Assembly (NCBI GenBank): GCA_009780115.1
Contig: WRAQ01000005.1
Location: forward strand, 35,752-99,751
Direction: 5' to 3'
DNA from: Lachnospiraceae bacterium
Lineage (GTDB): Bacteria; Bacillota; Clostridia; Lachnospirales; Lachnospiraceae
DNA length: 64,000 bases
Shown here: positions 35,604 to 44,558 of the stretch, piece by piece
Layout of the letters: every line of letters begins with the position of its first letter
Position numbering within the stretch: the first letter of the stretch is position 1
Notes under the pieces: model-generated
Told to the model about the DNA's origin: nothing
What the model saw: only the letters and a program-made list of their open reading frames with translations
Database searches by the model: none
Program-made: the position numbers and the translations under genes

Positions 35604-36230
35604 ATGGAGAATTTCAGAGATAAATTGAAATATATGTGGTATACTGTCGGGCACCCGATGGACGGTTATTATTGGATTCGCCACCGCGAGCGGGGCAGTG
35701 TTTTGCTTGCAATTGTGATGATCATATTATTTTCCTTTAGTTTTACGGCTAACCGGCTGCTTGCCAGTTTTGTTGTTAACGATATTAACCCTCGTGGGAT
35801 TGACAGTTTTTATGAATTAATCGCAGTCCTTTCTTTCTTTTTACTTTTATCAGTAAGTAACTGGTCAGTTACCTGCCTGATGGGGGGCGAGGGGCGGATG
35901 AAAGATATTGTAATTGCTTTTGGGTATGGTACCGTCCCGATTACTGTAATGGTAGTTGCTGCAACGATTGTCAGCCAGGCAGTTGCCGACAATGAAATGG
36001 CTTTTTATTATATCATGCTGATTGCCGGAATTGGTTATGGCGTGATTATGATGCTAATCGGGGTTATGCAGGTTCATAATTATACGATGGGTAAAACTCT
36101 TTTCACCTTGTTTTTGACCTTTATATCACTCCTAATTATTATTTTCTTGATTTTACTTATAGCAAACATGCTGAGTATGGTGTATTTATTTTTTAGCAGT
36201 ATATATACGGAGATTTTCTTCCGTCTCTAA
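35604..36230 (+). CDS. YIP1 family membrane protein
   Basis: This 208-residue protein has five predicted membrane helices and a short N-terminal segment with MWYTVGHPMDGYYWIRHRER, typical of bacterial Yip1 domain proteins; the second helix region includes NWSVTCLMGGEGRMKDIVIA. I chose ATG 35604 because GGAGAG precedes it at proper spacing; an ATG four codons upstream lacks one. Function unknown. Fixed position between the NHL and DUF5696 genes suggests it is a membrane part of the uptake machinery or its assembly. Confidence 0.82.
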   Translation: MENFRDKLKYMWYTVGHPMDGYYWIRHRERGSVLLAIVMIILFSFSFTANRLLASFVVNDINPRGIDSFYELIAVLSFFLLLSVSNWSVTCLMGGEGRMKDIVIAFGYGTVPITVMVVAATIVSQAVADNEMAFYYIMLIAGIGYGVIMMLIGVMQVHNYTMGKTLFTLFLTFISLLIIIFLILLIANMLSMVYLFFSSIYTEIFFRL

Positions 36231-36243
36231 AATGTGGATTGGA

Positions 36244-36365
36244 TACGCAAGGAAGGTAAAAATTACTCGCGGGAACCTTAGGCCGCCTTCTACCCGCACG
36301 AAAACTTATATTTTACATTCAATTAGGCCGTAGTGACGGAGAGTATTTTTTACCTTCCTTGCGTA
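36244..36365 (+). repeat. Family A structured intergenic element, copy 4
   Basis: TACGCAAGGAAGGTAAAAA (from 36244) pairs almost perfectly with TTTTTTACCTTCCTTGCGTA (ending 36365). The core CCTTAGGCCGCCTTCTACCC and TTCAATTAGGCCGTAGTGAC are conserved. The 122-nt element occupies nearly the whole gap between the YIP1 and DUF5696 genes. Confidence 0.88.
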
Positions 36366-36391
36366 AATTAAACATGACACAGGAGAATTTA

Positions 36392-39028
36392 ATGAAAGAC
36401 AAAGCAGTAAAGAAAACTAAAACTAAAAAACCATGGTCTTTATTTAAAAAGATTATGCTGGCAATTCTCGGGATTGCTTTACTTGGTGCGGTGATATATT
36501 TTACCTATTATCTTTTTAATTATCTCCTATACAATCGTTACCGTGATTTCCTGACTACTTATACTGTAGAAGAAGGCCGGCCGTATCAACCATTGACCAA
36601 TTCAGTCAATAAAGTGCCTGGATTTGAGCTTGTTGCTGAAAATGAATATCTCAAGCTTTATACTGACCCGGCAAGTACCGGTGTTGCTGTTTATGACAAA
36701 CGAAACGGCGAGGTTTATTTCACTAACCCTCCTGATGCTGATCAGGATACGGTTGCCAACAAAGTTAATATTGACAATATGAAATCCCAATTTATCCTGG
36801 TCTACTTTAACCGCCAGGTCCGGGTCGGGACTTATGATTCTTATAGTATGTCGGTTGAAAAAGGCCAATTTACCATCGAAGCGATTGATAATGGCGTTCG
36901 TTACCGTTATCGAATCGGCGAGTTACCGAAGATTAATACCGGTACCGTCCCGCTTTATCTTCATGAAGACCAAATTGCTGAACTTGCGGCCAAGATGGAT
37001 GAAAGAAACGGTTTAACTTTTACCCGTATCTATGTCACAAGCAATGTCGGGCCGGGAATGAGGCAGATAAATAATACAACTCTCAATAATTCGGTAACTC
37101 TTGGCAACATGCAAACATGGCTTGATGAAATTGGCTGGACGGAAGAAGATTTTCTAAAAGCGATGGAAAAAGGCGGGGATGCTGCAATCGAAAATATCCC
37201 GATTTCTTTTGATATTGCTTTGGAATACCGGCTGGAAGGTGATTCATTAAAGGTCTCGGTCCCGGCTTCAGAAATCAAATCTTATGGCGGCGGTTCGGTT
37301 TTTCAAATCCAGTTGCTCCGGATGATGGGTGCGGCCGGTTCTTTAGAGGATGGTTATTTCGTTGTGCCTAATGGTTCGGGTGCTTTAATTGATTTTAATA
37401 ATGGAAAGCAATTTTATCCTATTTATCAGCAAAGTATTTATGGAATTGAGCCCCTCGCGGCTGTACCGATAAGAAGCGAAAATACTGATAATGTTAAGCT
37501 GCCGTTCTATGGTATTTGCCGTGAAAACAGTTCGATTTTGGTTGAGGTAGAAGAGGGAAAAACTCTTGCAAGTATATCGGCGGTGGTTTCCGGTACGTTT
37601 AATAACTACAATTATGCTTACCCGACTTTTTGGATAAGCGGTGCCGACAATTTGATTAATTTCGGCAGTTCCAATATTGATGTTTTTGTTAGGGAGCCGG
37701 ATATTTATGATGTTAATCTTACTGTCCGTTATAGTTTCCTGACGGATGAATACAAAGGTTATGCCGGCCTTGCGAATTATTATCGCGAGAAATTGCTCCG
37801 CGAAGGGAAACTAACACAACTTGCGGATATAGCAACGGCGGCGAAACCGCTTGATATCCCTTTCTATTACGATGTAATTGGCGGAATCAAAGAAACTAAT
37901 CATTTCCTGGGAGTTCAGCATCTTAGGATTTTCCCGATGACTACTTTTGCAAACGCAAAAGTGATGGCATTTGAGTTAGAAAAAGAAGGGATAAATAAGC
38001 AGGTAATGAATTTCCAAGGCTGGTTCAATGGCGGATTTTATCATAATACGCCGCATAAGATTTCCCTTGTCCGCAAACTGGGGAGCAAAGCAGAGTTTGA
38101 AGGCCTTAGCGCTCAAATTGAAGATAACGGCGGCCGTTTTTATGCTGATGTAGCTTTTCAGTATATTCCTTATACTGACCGTTTTGCGAATTGGCAGGCT
38201 CTTTCCAGCCGCTATTACGGACTTGGTTTTGTTGCCGCCGAAGGCCAGGTTTGCCCTTGCTGTCTTTGGGCGATTACTTCTTTAGGTTATGGTGAAACCT
38301 TCCAATTATTAATGTCACCAAAGTTTTTACCCCGTTATGTTGAAAAATTCACCAGTCGGATTGACCGTTATGATATCGGCGGGATTTCCTTACGTGAGCT
38401 TACCAGTTGGCTTCATGCCGACAAAAGGCGGACTAATATCATTAATCGTGAGGAATCGCTTAACGTGGTATTGGCACAGCTAAAGCTGCTTGAATCAAGC
38501 GGAAAAAATTTGATGGGCAGCGGTTCCTATGATTATAGTTTTCCTTATTTGACTGACATAATCAATGCCCCAACCAAAGCGAACCGTTTCTTTATTATTG
38601 ACCATGAAATTCCATTATATGAAATGATTATCCACGGTAGTATTAATTTTGCCGGCCCTTTGCTCAATTTTAATTACGAAGAGGATAAATCAGGGGTGGT
38701 GCTAAATCATATTGAATATGGTGCATCACCGCACTACGCTTTTACTTGGGAAGAAGCAAACAAAATGAAAAATACCGGAATGAACCGGTATGTTAATACC
38801 ACTTTTGCAATCTGGAAAAATGAAGCGGTTAATATTTATCATCAGATTAATGAAGCATTAAGATATGTTTCCGGTGCCTTTATGGTTAATCATCAAATTC
38901 TTGATGATAATGTCCGGGCCGTATCATATAGTAACGGAATTACGATATATTTAAATTATAATAATGAGAGTGTTTTCGTTAACGGCTCCGAGATTCTTCC
39001 GCGAAGCTATTGGATAATGGAGAATTAA
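36392..39028 (+). CDS. Membrane-anchored DUF5696 protein, possible glycoside hydrolase-like
   Basis: This 878-residue protein has a basic N-terminus, one membrane helix (about residues 20-42) and a large extracytoplasmic part. A beta-rich domain (about 70-470) is followed by an alpha/beta region with LDIPFYYDVIGGIKETNHFL, NFQGWFNGGFYHN, then DRYDIGGISLRELTSWLHAD and a C-terminal beta-sandwich ending in RSYWIMEN. The order beta-sandwich, TIM-barrel-like region, beta-sandwich is typical of large glycosidases, but I cannot name catalytic residues. The DUF5696 name is from memory. I chose ATG 36392 because CAGGAG precedes it; a frame from TTG 36359 runs through the repeat. It is followed 1 nt later by the next permease gene. 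Confidence 0.75.
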   Translation: MKDKAVKKTKTKKPWSLFKKIMLAILGIALLGAVIYFTYYLFNYLLYNRYRDFLTTYTVEEGRPYQPLTNSVNKVPGFELVAENEYLKLYTDPASTGVAVYDKRNGEVYFTNPPDADQDTVANKVNIDNMKSQFILVYFNRQVRVGTYDSYSMSVEKGQFTIEAIDNGVRYRYRIGELPKINTGTVPLYLHEDQIAELAAKMDERNGLTFTRIYVTSNVGPGMRQINNTTLNNSVTLGNMQTWLDEIGWTEEDFLKAMEKGGDAAIENIPISFDIALEYRLEGDSLKVSVPASEIKSYGGGSVFQIQLLRMMGAAGSLEDGYFVVPNGSGALIDFNNGKQFYPIYQQSIYGIEPLAAVPIRSENTDNVKLPFYGICRENSSILVEVEEGKTLASISAVVSGTFNNYNYAYPTFWISGADNLINFGSSNIDVFVREPDIYDVNLTVRYSFLTDEYKGYAGLANYYREKLLREGKLTQLADIATAAKPLDIPFYYDVIGGIKETNHFLGVQHLRIFPMTTFANAKVMAFELEKEGINKQVMNFQGWFNGGFYHNTPHKISLVRKLGSKAEFEGLSAQIEDNGGRFYADVAFQYIPYTDRFANWQALSSRYYGLGFVAAEGQVCPCCLWAITSLGYGETFQLLMSPKFLPRYVEKFTSRIDRYDIGGISLRELTSWLHADKRRTNIINREESLNVVLAQLKLLESSGKNLMGSGSYDYSFPYLTDIINAPTKANRFFIIDHEIPLYEMIIHGSINFAGPLLNFNYEEDKSGVVLNHIEYGASPHYAFTWEEANKMKNTGMNRYVNTTFAIWKNEAVNIYHQINEALRYVSGAFMVNHQILDDNVRAVSYSNGITIYLNYNNESVFVNGSEILPRSYWIMEN

Positions 39029-39029
39029 A

Positions 39030-39944
39030 ATGAAAAAGCGCATGACTTTAAATCAAAAACGGATGATGATGGGGTATGTTTTTATTCTGCCCTGGCTGAT
39101 TGGTTTTGTATATTTTTACGTTCGCTCAATTATCATGACCGTCCAGTTTTCTTTTTCCGAATTAACGATGGATATGATTAACGGCGGTTACAAATTAATT
39201 AATGTCGGTTTTGAAAACTACCGTTATGCTTTTCAGGTCCATGGCACTTTTTCCCAGAATTTGACCTCATCTATCTTTGGAATCATTCTGGATGTCCCTT
39301 TAATTATCTTTTTCAGCCTTTTTATGGCAATGATGCTTAACAAAAAATTCCCCGGGCGGGCGGTTATCCGAGTTATATTTTTCCTGCCGATTATCATGGC
39401 TTCGGAAGCAATCATGGATTCCCTGCAACTTTCAGAGATGATGATGAACGGTGGTATCAGCCCAATGTCTTCCGAAGCATCGATTACATCAAGTGACAGC
39501 GGGGTAAATGTCCGGTATTTGATTGGTGTTTTTCTGGATTTGGGCCTGCCGATTTCACTTTTGGAATATCTGATTACGGCGGTTAGCCGGATAAATGCGA
39601 TTATTACCGCATCGGGGGTGCAAATTATCATCTTCCTCGCTGCCCTGCAAGCGATTCCCGGCTCGCTATATGAGGTGGCGGATATCGAGGGGGCGACCGG
39701 TTATGAGACTTTTTGGAAAATCACTTTCCCGATGGTTATGCCTCATATCATCACCAATATTGTATATACGATTGTTGACAGTTTTACGAAAAGCTATGTC
39801 GTTGAAATGGCTTATAACACCGCATTCGGGCAATTTAATTATGGTTTGAGTTCGGTTTTTAGTATCATTAGTACGGTTATTACCCTGGCGATTTTATTCT
39901 TTGTTGTTGGAATGATTCAAAAGCGGACGTTCTATTATACCTAG
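39030..39944 (+). CDS. Sugar ABC transporter permease (MalF type), second pair
   Basis: This 304-residue protein has six membrane helices. A long periplasmic-type insert (MMMNGGISPMSSEASITSSD, about residues 136-155) and the EAA-type loop YEVADIEGATGYETFWKITF are visible. It lies one base after the DUF5696 stop, so the two are translationally coupled. Together with the next gene it makes a second permease pair in the same operon. Confidence 0.9.
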   Translation: MKKRMTLNQKRMMMGYVFILPWLIGFVYFYVRSIIMTVQFSFSELTMDMINGGYKLINVGFENYRYAFQVHGTFSQNLTSSIFGIILDVPLIIFFSLFMAMMLNKKFPGRAVIRVIFFLPIIMASEAIMDSLQLSEMMMNGGISPMSSEASITSSDSGVNVRYLIGVFLDLGLPISLLEYLITAVSRINAIITASGVQIIIFLAALQAIPGSLYEVADIEGATGYETFWKITFPMVMPHIITNIVYTIVDSFTKSYVVEMAYNTAFGQFNYGLSSVFSIISTVITLAILFFVVGMIQKRTFYYT

Positions 39945-40008
39945 TATGAAGAGATTTTCTAAATTTGCACCCATTGGAAAGCAAACAAAGAAAATCTAAG
40001 TCTTCATA
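39945..40008 (+). repeat. Family B structured intergenic element, copy 2
   Basis: Helices are TATGAAGA/TCTTCATA (39945/40001), GATTTTCT/AGAAAATC (39953/39989) and TTTGC/GCAAA (39964/39981), all perfect. It directly follows the permease stop codon and forms a three-tier hairpin. Confidence 0.85.
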
Positions 40009-40075
40009 CGGAAACTTTGAGCTTGCAGCCAAAGATTGCAGACTACGGAGATATTTAGATTTAATGGGAGATAAG

Positions 40076-41050
40076 ATGAGTAAAATTATCACGATAATTA
40101 AAGATACAATGAGCGACCATGACAAAATACATAGCCTTGGCCTTGATGTGAAAAAATTCGCCCTTGCGATTGGGCGGATCGCGGTTCTTATTGGCGTAAG
40201 TTATGTAATTCTTGCCCCGCTTATCGGTATATTTGTCAATTCAATTTCATCGAACGCCGATGCTTATGACCCGATGGTTTATGTTCTGCCGAAGAATCCA
40301 ACATGGGAAAAGTATACCTTGGTTTTAGAGCGGATGGATTATTTCAGTACGATGGGCAGTAATCTTATTTATGTCATTACTCTATTAATCATTCAATTGC
40401 TGGTTTGCTCAATGGTTGGTTACGGTTTTGCCCGGTTTGATTTTCCGTTTAAGAAATTATTATTTGCTTGTGTTGTTGTTATGATTATTATCCCGGCGAA
40501 TACAATAATGTTGCCGGTTTATCTGACTTTCCGCGAATTTGACCCTTTTGGGCTGATGACTTTGATTAATGGTGCCCCGGTTAATCTGATGGGAACAACA
40601 GTGCCGATGTATATCATGACTTTCCTTGGAACCGGTGTCCGTTCGGGGTTGTATATTTACATTTTTACCCAGTTTTTCCGGGGATTACCTAAAGAAATTG
40701 AAGAAGCGGCCTTTGTTGACGGCGCCGGAGTGTGGTATACTTATTTTAGAATTATGTTAGTAAATGCGATGCCGGCTGTTATCACCGTGACGATTTTTTC
40801 ATTGGTGTGGCAGTTTAATGATACTTTTTATGCGAAACTATTTCTGATTAGCGATGAGACGGTGATTAGTAAAAAGATAGCATCCCTGCAGGCGACTATT
40901 ACCAATCAAGACCAGATTCTTGAAGTAGTAATTCAAGAACTGTATCTTAATGCCGGGATTGTCTTAGTCTTATTACCCATCGTAATTATTTATATCGTAT
41001 TGCAGAAGTATTTTATTGAGGGTGTGGAGCGTAGCGGCATCGTAGGTTAA
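40076..41050 (+). CDS. Sugar ABC transporter permease (MalG type), second pair
   Basis: This 324-residue protein has six membrane helices and the EAA loop IEEAAFVDGAGVWYTYFRIM. I chose ATG 40076, preceded by GGGAG. The open frame extends 37 codons upstream through the family B element, but that extension is highly charged, unlike permease N-termini, and begins inside the hairpin. It works with the preceding permease; the solute-binding lipoprotein encoded at 42.9 kb is its likely partner. Confidence 0.9.
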   Translation: MSKIITIIKDTMSDHDKIHSLGLDVKKFALAIGRIAVLIGVSYVILAPLIGIFVNSISSNADAYDPMVYVLPKNPTWEKYTLVLERMDYFSTMGSNLIYVITLLIIQLLVCSMVGYGFARFDFPFKKLLFACVVVMIIIPANTIMLPVYLTFREFDPFGLMTLINGAPVNLMGTTVPMYIMTFLGTGVRSGLYIYIFTQFFRGLPKEIEEAAFVDGAGVWYTYFRIMLVNAMPAVITVTIFSLVWQFNDTFYAKLFLISDETVISKKIASLQATITNQDQILEVVIQELYLNAGIVLVLLPIVIIYIVLQKYFIEGVERSGIVG

Positions 41051-41102
41051 GTCCCCATCCCAAGGAGCTAACAATTTTCTATTAAAAAAGGAGGAGAAAA
41101 AG

Positions 41103-42908
41103 TTGAAAGCAAAAAAATTAGTAGCACTGTTACTAGCAGGAGTTTTAACTCTTTCGCTGACCGCATGCGGTAGTGAAGAGCAGGAAACTATAGCTCCTGC
41201 CCCGGTAGTCGAAGAATCTGCCCCGATACCGGCCCCGGAAGTTGTTCCGGAAGAACCAAGAGAAGTGAGCATTGATTTTGCGGACGGTAATTATGGCTTT
41301 ATCGCTATGTATACAGGTCCGGTTAATGCTGACAATTCTGAACTGTCAGTAGTTGACTGGAATGGCTCTAAAGCTCTCCAAGTCAAAAATGTCGATGGTC
41401 AAAAGTCTTATATCGCGATTGATATCGGCAGCGTATTGGGGAATGATATCGCGAATCTGGCCGGTATTGATATGACAATCGGAACAAGCCATGATGGCGG
41501 TTTCAGCGCTATCTCGGGAAAATATCAAGCTTGGGTCGGTAATCAATTGTACAGTAATACGGAAGCTTTTTCGGTTTATCTGGCAAATAGGAATCCGAAT
41601 CGGGGTGTTGTTTCTAATGAAATTACAGACTTGTTCACCGCCGGAACAGAAAATTTATTAATCATGTATCTTGATACAGATACGGGCCCTGAGCAAGGAA
41701 ATGGTTTCGTGACTTTTTATATCGGTGATATACGTTTCTTAGACAGTGCCGGAAATACCCTAAAGGGTGATTCTACGGTTGCCTTTAACGGCCCGGATGC
41801 ATTTTATGATGAAGGCGGGCTTGACCGTAACATGTATTATTTAGCTAATGCCGTAGAAGTAGACGGTTTTGCCGGAACCGGCGGCGGTGGTTGGTCACAG
41901 GTTTATGTAGCGCTTAGTGATGATGAAAAAGCAATGCTTGTCCCCGGTTCGATGATTGAAATTAATTATAATTCTGCGGGGCCGGCTTGGGTTGGCTATA
42001 ATGGTGATGATTGGATTAGGGTGAACTGGGATCATGAATCAATCCTTACCGGCGACGGAATCGTCCAATTTTCTTTTGAACAGATGGAAGCGGCTTTTGG
42101 CGAAGGTTTTGCCGGTAATGATTTTGAACTTTTCGTTGAAGCAAGTGAAGATTTTGAAGTGCTCAACTTAAGAATCGGGACGGCGGTACCTATTTACGCC
42201 CTGGGCAAGCAGCATGATATCGCCGGCTTTGCCGGAACCGGCGGCGGCGGTTGGTCGCAGGTTTATGTTCCGCTTACCGATGAAGAGAAAGCTATGCTTG
42301 TTCCCGGTTCGGTAATTGAAATTGCCTATGCATCTGCCGGCCCGGCTTGGGTTGGTTACAATGGCGATGATTGGATTCGGGTGAATTGGGATCATGAATC
42401 AATTTTGACTGGTGACGGTATTGTCCAATTTAGCTTTGAAGAGATGGAGGCAGCTTTTGGTGAAGGTTTTGCCGGTAATGATTTTGAACTTTTCGTTGAA
42501 TCAAGCGAAGATTTTGAAATATTCCATGTAAAAATCGGGCTGCCGATTCTTAAATCAAAAGTCGTCGAAACAGAAATCACCGGTTTTGCCGGAACTGGCG
42601 GCGGTGGTTGGTCGCAGGTTTATGTTCCGCTTACCGATGATGAAAAAGCCTTACTTGTCCCCGGTGCTATTATCACTTTCGCTTTCGATTCAATCGGAAC
42701 GGCATGGATTGGATATAACGGTGCCGATTGGATTCGGGTAAACTGGGATGCGGATGCAGTTAATTCCGGCGGTGGACTCGCCCAGTCTACTTTTGAAGAG
42801 ATGGAAGCGGCTTTTGGCGAAGGTTTTGCCGATACTGATTTTGAGCTTTTTGTTGAAGCAAGTGAAGATTTTGAAGTGTTTTACTTAAAAATCGGCAATA
42901 GAAACTAA
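41103..42908 (+). CDS. Lipoprotein with three tandem Gly/Trp-rich repeats, putative glycan-binding
   Basis: This 601-residue protein starts with TTG after AAAGGAGGAG. It has lipobox LTACG, an acidic Pro-rich linker, a beta-rich domain (about residues 55-240) and three repeats of ~119 residues. Each repeat opens GFAGTGGGGWSQVYV and contains AWVGYNGDDWIRVNWD and MEAAFGEGFAGNDFELFVE. Repeats 1 and 2 are nearly identical; repeat 3 diverges (AWIGYNGADWIRVNWDADAV). Exposed Trp/Tyr and Asp/Asn suit sugar binding, so a surface glycan-capture role is likely, but the family is not recognised. It sits between the second permease pair and its solute-binding protein. Confidence 0.78.
   Translation: MKAKKLVALLLAGVLTLSLTACGSEEQETIAPAPVVEESAPIPAPEVVPEEPREVSIDFADGNYGFIAMYTGPVNADNSELSVVDWNGSKALQVKNVDGQKSYIAIDIGSVLGNDIANLAGIDMTIGTSHDGGFSAISGKYQAWVGNQLYSNTEAFSVYLANRNPNRGVVSNEITDLFTAGTENLLIMYLDTDTGPEQGNGFVTFYIGDIRFLDSAGNTLKGDSTVAFNGPDAFYDEGGLDRNMYYLANAVEVDGFAGTGGGGWSQVYVALSDDEKAMLVPGSMIEINYNSAGPAWVGYNGDDWIRVNWDHESILTGDGIVQFSFEQMEAAFGEGFAGNDFELFVEASEDFEVLNLRIGTAVPIYALGKQHDIAGFAGTGGGGWSQVYVPLTDEEKAMLVPGSVIEIAYASAGPAWVGYNGDDWIRVNWDHESILTGDGIVQFSFEEMEAAFGEGFAGNDFELFVESSEDFEIFHVKIGLPILKSKVVETEITGFAGTGGGGWSQVYVPLTDDEKALLVPGAIITFAFDSIGTAWIGYNGADWIRVNWDADAVNSGGGLAQSTFEEMEAAFGEGFADTDFELFVEASEDFEVFYLKIGNRN
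41865..42905 (+). repeat. Three in-frame tandem repeats (about 357-360 nt each)
   Basis: Units begin at 41865, 42225 and 42582. Units 1 and 2 share long identical stretches, which suggests recent duplication or gene conversion; unit 3 is older. The repeats encode protein domains; they are not a CRISPR array. Confidence 0.9.
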
Positions 42909-42926
42909 TAGGGAGGAAAAAAATAA

Positions 42927-44375
42927 ATGAATAGAATAAAGAAATTATTAGCTTTAGGCCTTGCTGCTATTTTGTCCCTTTCTATTATGGCATGTGGCGG
43001 CAACGCAGAACAAACCAGTGGAAGTACTACAGCTACGGGCGAAGCCGGTGCTGTTGAAAGCACAGCTTTATCTACCGGGCCGAGGGATATCAACATCGGG
43101 ACATGGTGGCTGCCTTTTTATGATAGCTCCCACACTTCGGTTGAAGATGACCCGACTTATTCCGGTTTGGATGTTGCGCACCGGAGATTTGACCGGGTCC
43201 AGGAAATAAATGATATTCACAATGCCCGGATTTTCTTTCATAACTTGACCTATGACGGAGTTATCGAATCACTTAATACTTCAGTCCTTGCCGGTGCGCC
43301 GGATATGGACATCTATCTTGTCAACATCAACTTCGGTGTCCCGGCAGTAATGAACGGCCTTGTGGTTGACTTAAAGTCAATATTACCGGCTGACCATGAT
43401 ATTTTGACGAATCAGATTAATGCCCGTTTTTTGAATTTAGGCGATGGCAAGGCCTCTATATTCGGCAAATCCGGCGGCGAAGCGCAGATAGAAAATACTT
43501 ATGTATTGGGCTTTAATAAACAAATGCTTGAAGCAAACAATCTGGAAAGCCCGGTTGATTTGTGGGAACGCGGTGAATGGACCTGGGACAAATTTATTGA
43601 ATACTGTGTTGCCCTGACCCAGGATACGACCGGTGACGGCCAGATTAACCAATGGGGTTACTGCGGTTACTTCCAGGAAACATTTACCGAGCTATTGATG
43701 AGTAACGGTACCTATGTAGCCAAAGATGGCACCGAAAATCTATCTTCCAAAGAAGTCGGCGAAGTTCTGCAGTTAATGTATGACATGTACAATGTCCTCA
43801 ATGTTGCTTATCCGTATGATCTCGATGAAAGCGCAGCTTCCAGTTCAATGCGCGGCCAGTATCGTGAAGGTAATATTGGCTTCTTTCCGATTACCCAATG
43901 GATTGCCAATAACGGCGATTATGATGCATTAAGCGATAATGCTCTCAATTTTGACACCGTTTATGTCCGCTGGCCGGTTGGCCCGAGCGGCGACAAAGCG
44001 ACCAACGCCGGTAAAAGAGTAGTTGATGGTGAGTGGTATGTCATTCCCGCCGGTATCGAAGAACCGTTGCGAGTTTTTAATATCATTTATGATTTTTGGA
44101 ATTGGTATGATATGGATGTCACTGTCCGTGATGACAGAGAAGTTTTGAACTGGTGGTATACTACAACTGCATATGATGTTGAATTACAGGAACAAAATTT
44201 CAGTGTTACATTTGATGCAAGCTCAATCGGTTCTTTTGACCTTTGGAGTAATTTGTCGATAGAAGGTTTGGCCGGTAGCTTTAATGAGCTGTTTACCGGG
44301 GCTATGACTCCCGGCCAGCTTCAGGAAACACACCGCAATCAATATCAAGATGCTTTGAATGCACTTTTTAGGTAA
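42927..44375 (+). CDS. Sugar ABC transporter solute-binding lipoprotein
   Basis: This 482-residue protein has lipobox SIMACGG, a short Ser/Thr/Ala linker and a family 1 binding fold: INIGTWWLPFYDSSH, then IESLNTSVLAGAPDMDIYLV and VDLWERGEWTWDKFIEYC, the last typical of oligosaccharide-binding members. Trp residues in the hinge region suit stacking with sugars. AGGGAGGAAAA precedes the ATG. It is the ordinary-length partner for the second permease pair, in contrast to the 991-residue lectin-fused one at the start of the operon. Confidence 0.92.
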   Translation: MNRIKKLLALGLAAILSLSIMACGGNAEQTSGSTTATGEAGAVESTALSTGPRDINIGTWWLPFYDSSHTSVEDDPTYSGLDVAHRRFDRVQEINDIHNARIFFHNLTYDGVIESLNTSVLAGAPDMDIYLVNINFGVPAVMNGLVVDLKSILPADHDILTNQINARFLNLGDGKASIFGKSGGEAQIENTYVLGFNKQMLEANNLESPVDLWERGEWTWDKFIEYCVALTQDTTGDGQINQWGYCGYFQETFTELLMSNGTYVAKDGTENLSSKEVGEVLQLMYDMYNVLNVAYPYDLDESAASSSMRGQYREGNIGFFPITQWIANNGDYDALSDNALNFDTVYVRWPVGPSGDKATNAGKRVVDGEWYVIPAGIEEPLRVFNIIYDFWNWYDMDVTVRDDREVLNWWYTTTAYDVELQEQNFSVTFDASSIGSFDLWSNLSIEGLAGSFNELFTGAMTPGQLQETHRNQYQDALNALFR

Positions 44376-44397
44376 GGTTTCAAACTAGGTTCGTATG

Positions 44398-44528
44398 TGA
44401 GTATTCTCTGCACTTCGCCGCAAGGCACGCTTTCGCTCAATGTAAAACGTAACGGTACTAAGGCGGCAAATAAGCCGCCAAAGTGCCGACGTTTTCCAAC
44501 GGCTTGCTTGCGAAGTCAGAAATACTCA
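44398..44528 (+). repeat. Element D: 131-nt nested hairpin between the solute-binding protein and GH130 genes
   Basis: Six nested helices are visible: TGAGTATT/AATACTCA (44398/44521), ACTTCGC/GCGAAGT (44412/44510), GCAAG/CTTGC (44420/44503), AAAACGT/ACGTTTT (44444/44489), CGGTAC/GTGCCG (44453/44483, one G-T) and GGCGGC/GCCGCC (44462/44474). No T-run follows. It is a single copy in this window. Confidence 0.82.
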
Positions 44529-44558
44529 CTCACGGCCTAATTTAGAAAGGAAATCGAT

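Noticed and set aside
39965..40075. 37-codon N-terminal extension of the MalG-type permease
   Set aside because: It translates the family B hairpin, lacks a ribosome binding site and does not look like a permease N-terminus.
41865..42905. Tandem DNA repeat as a CRISPR or satellite array
   Set aside because: The repeats are in frame, ~357-360 nt long and encode a protein domain.
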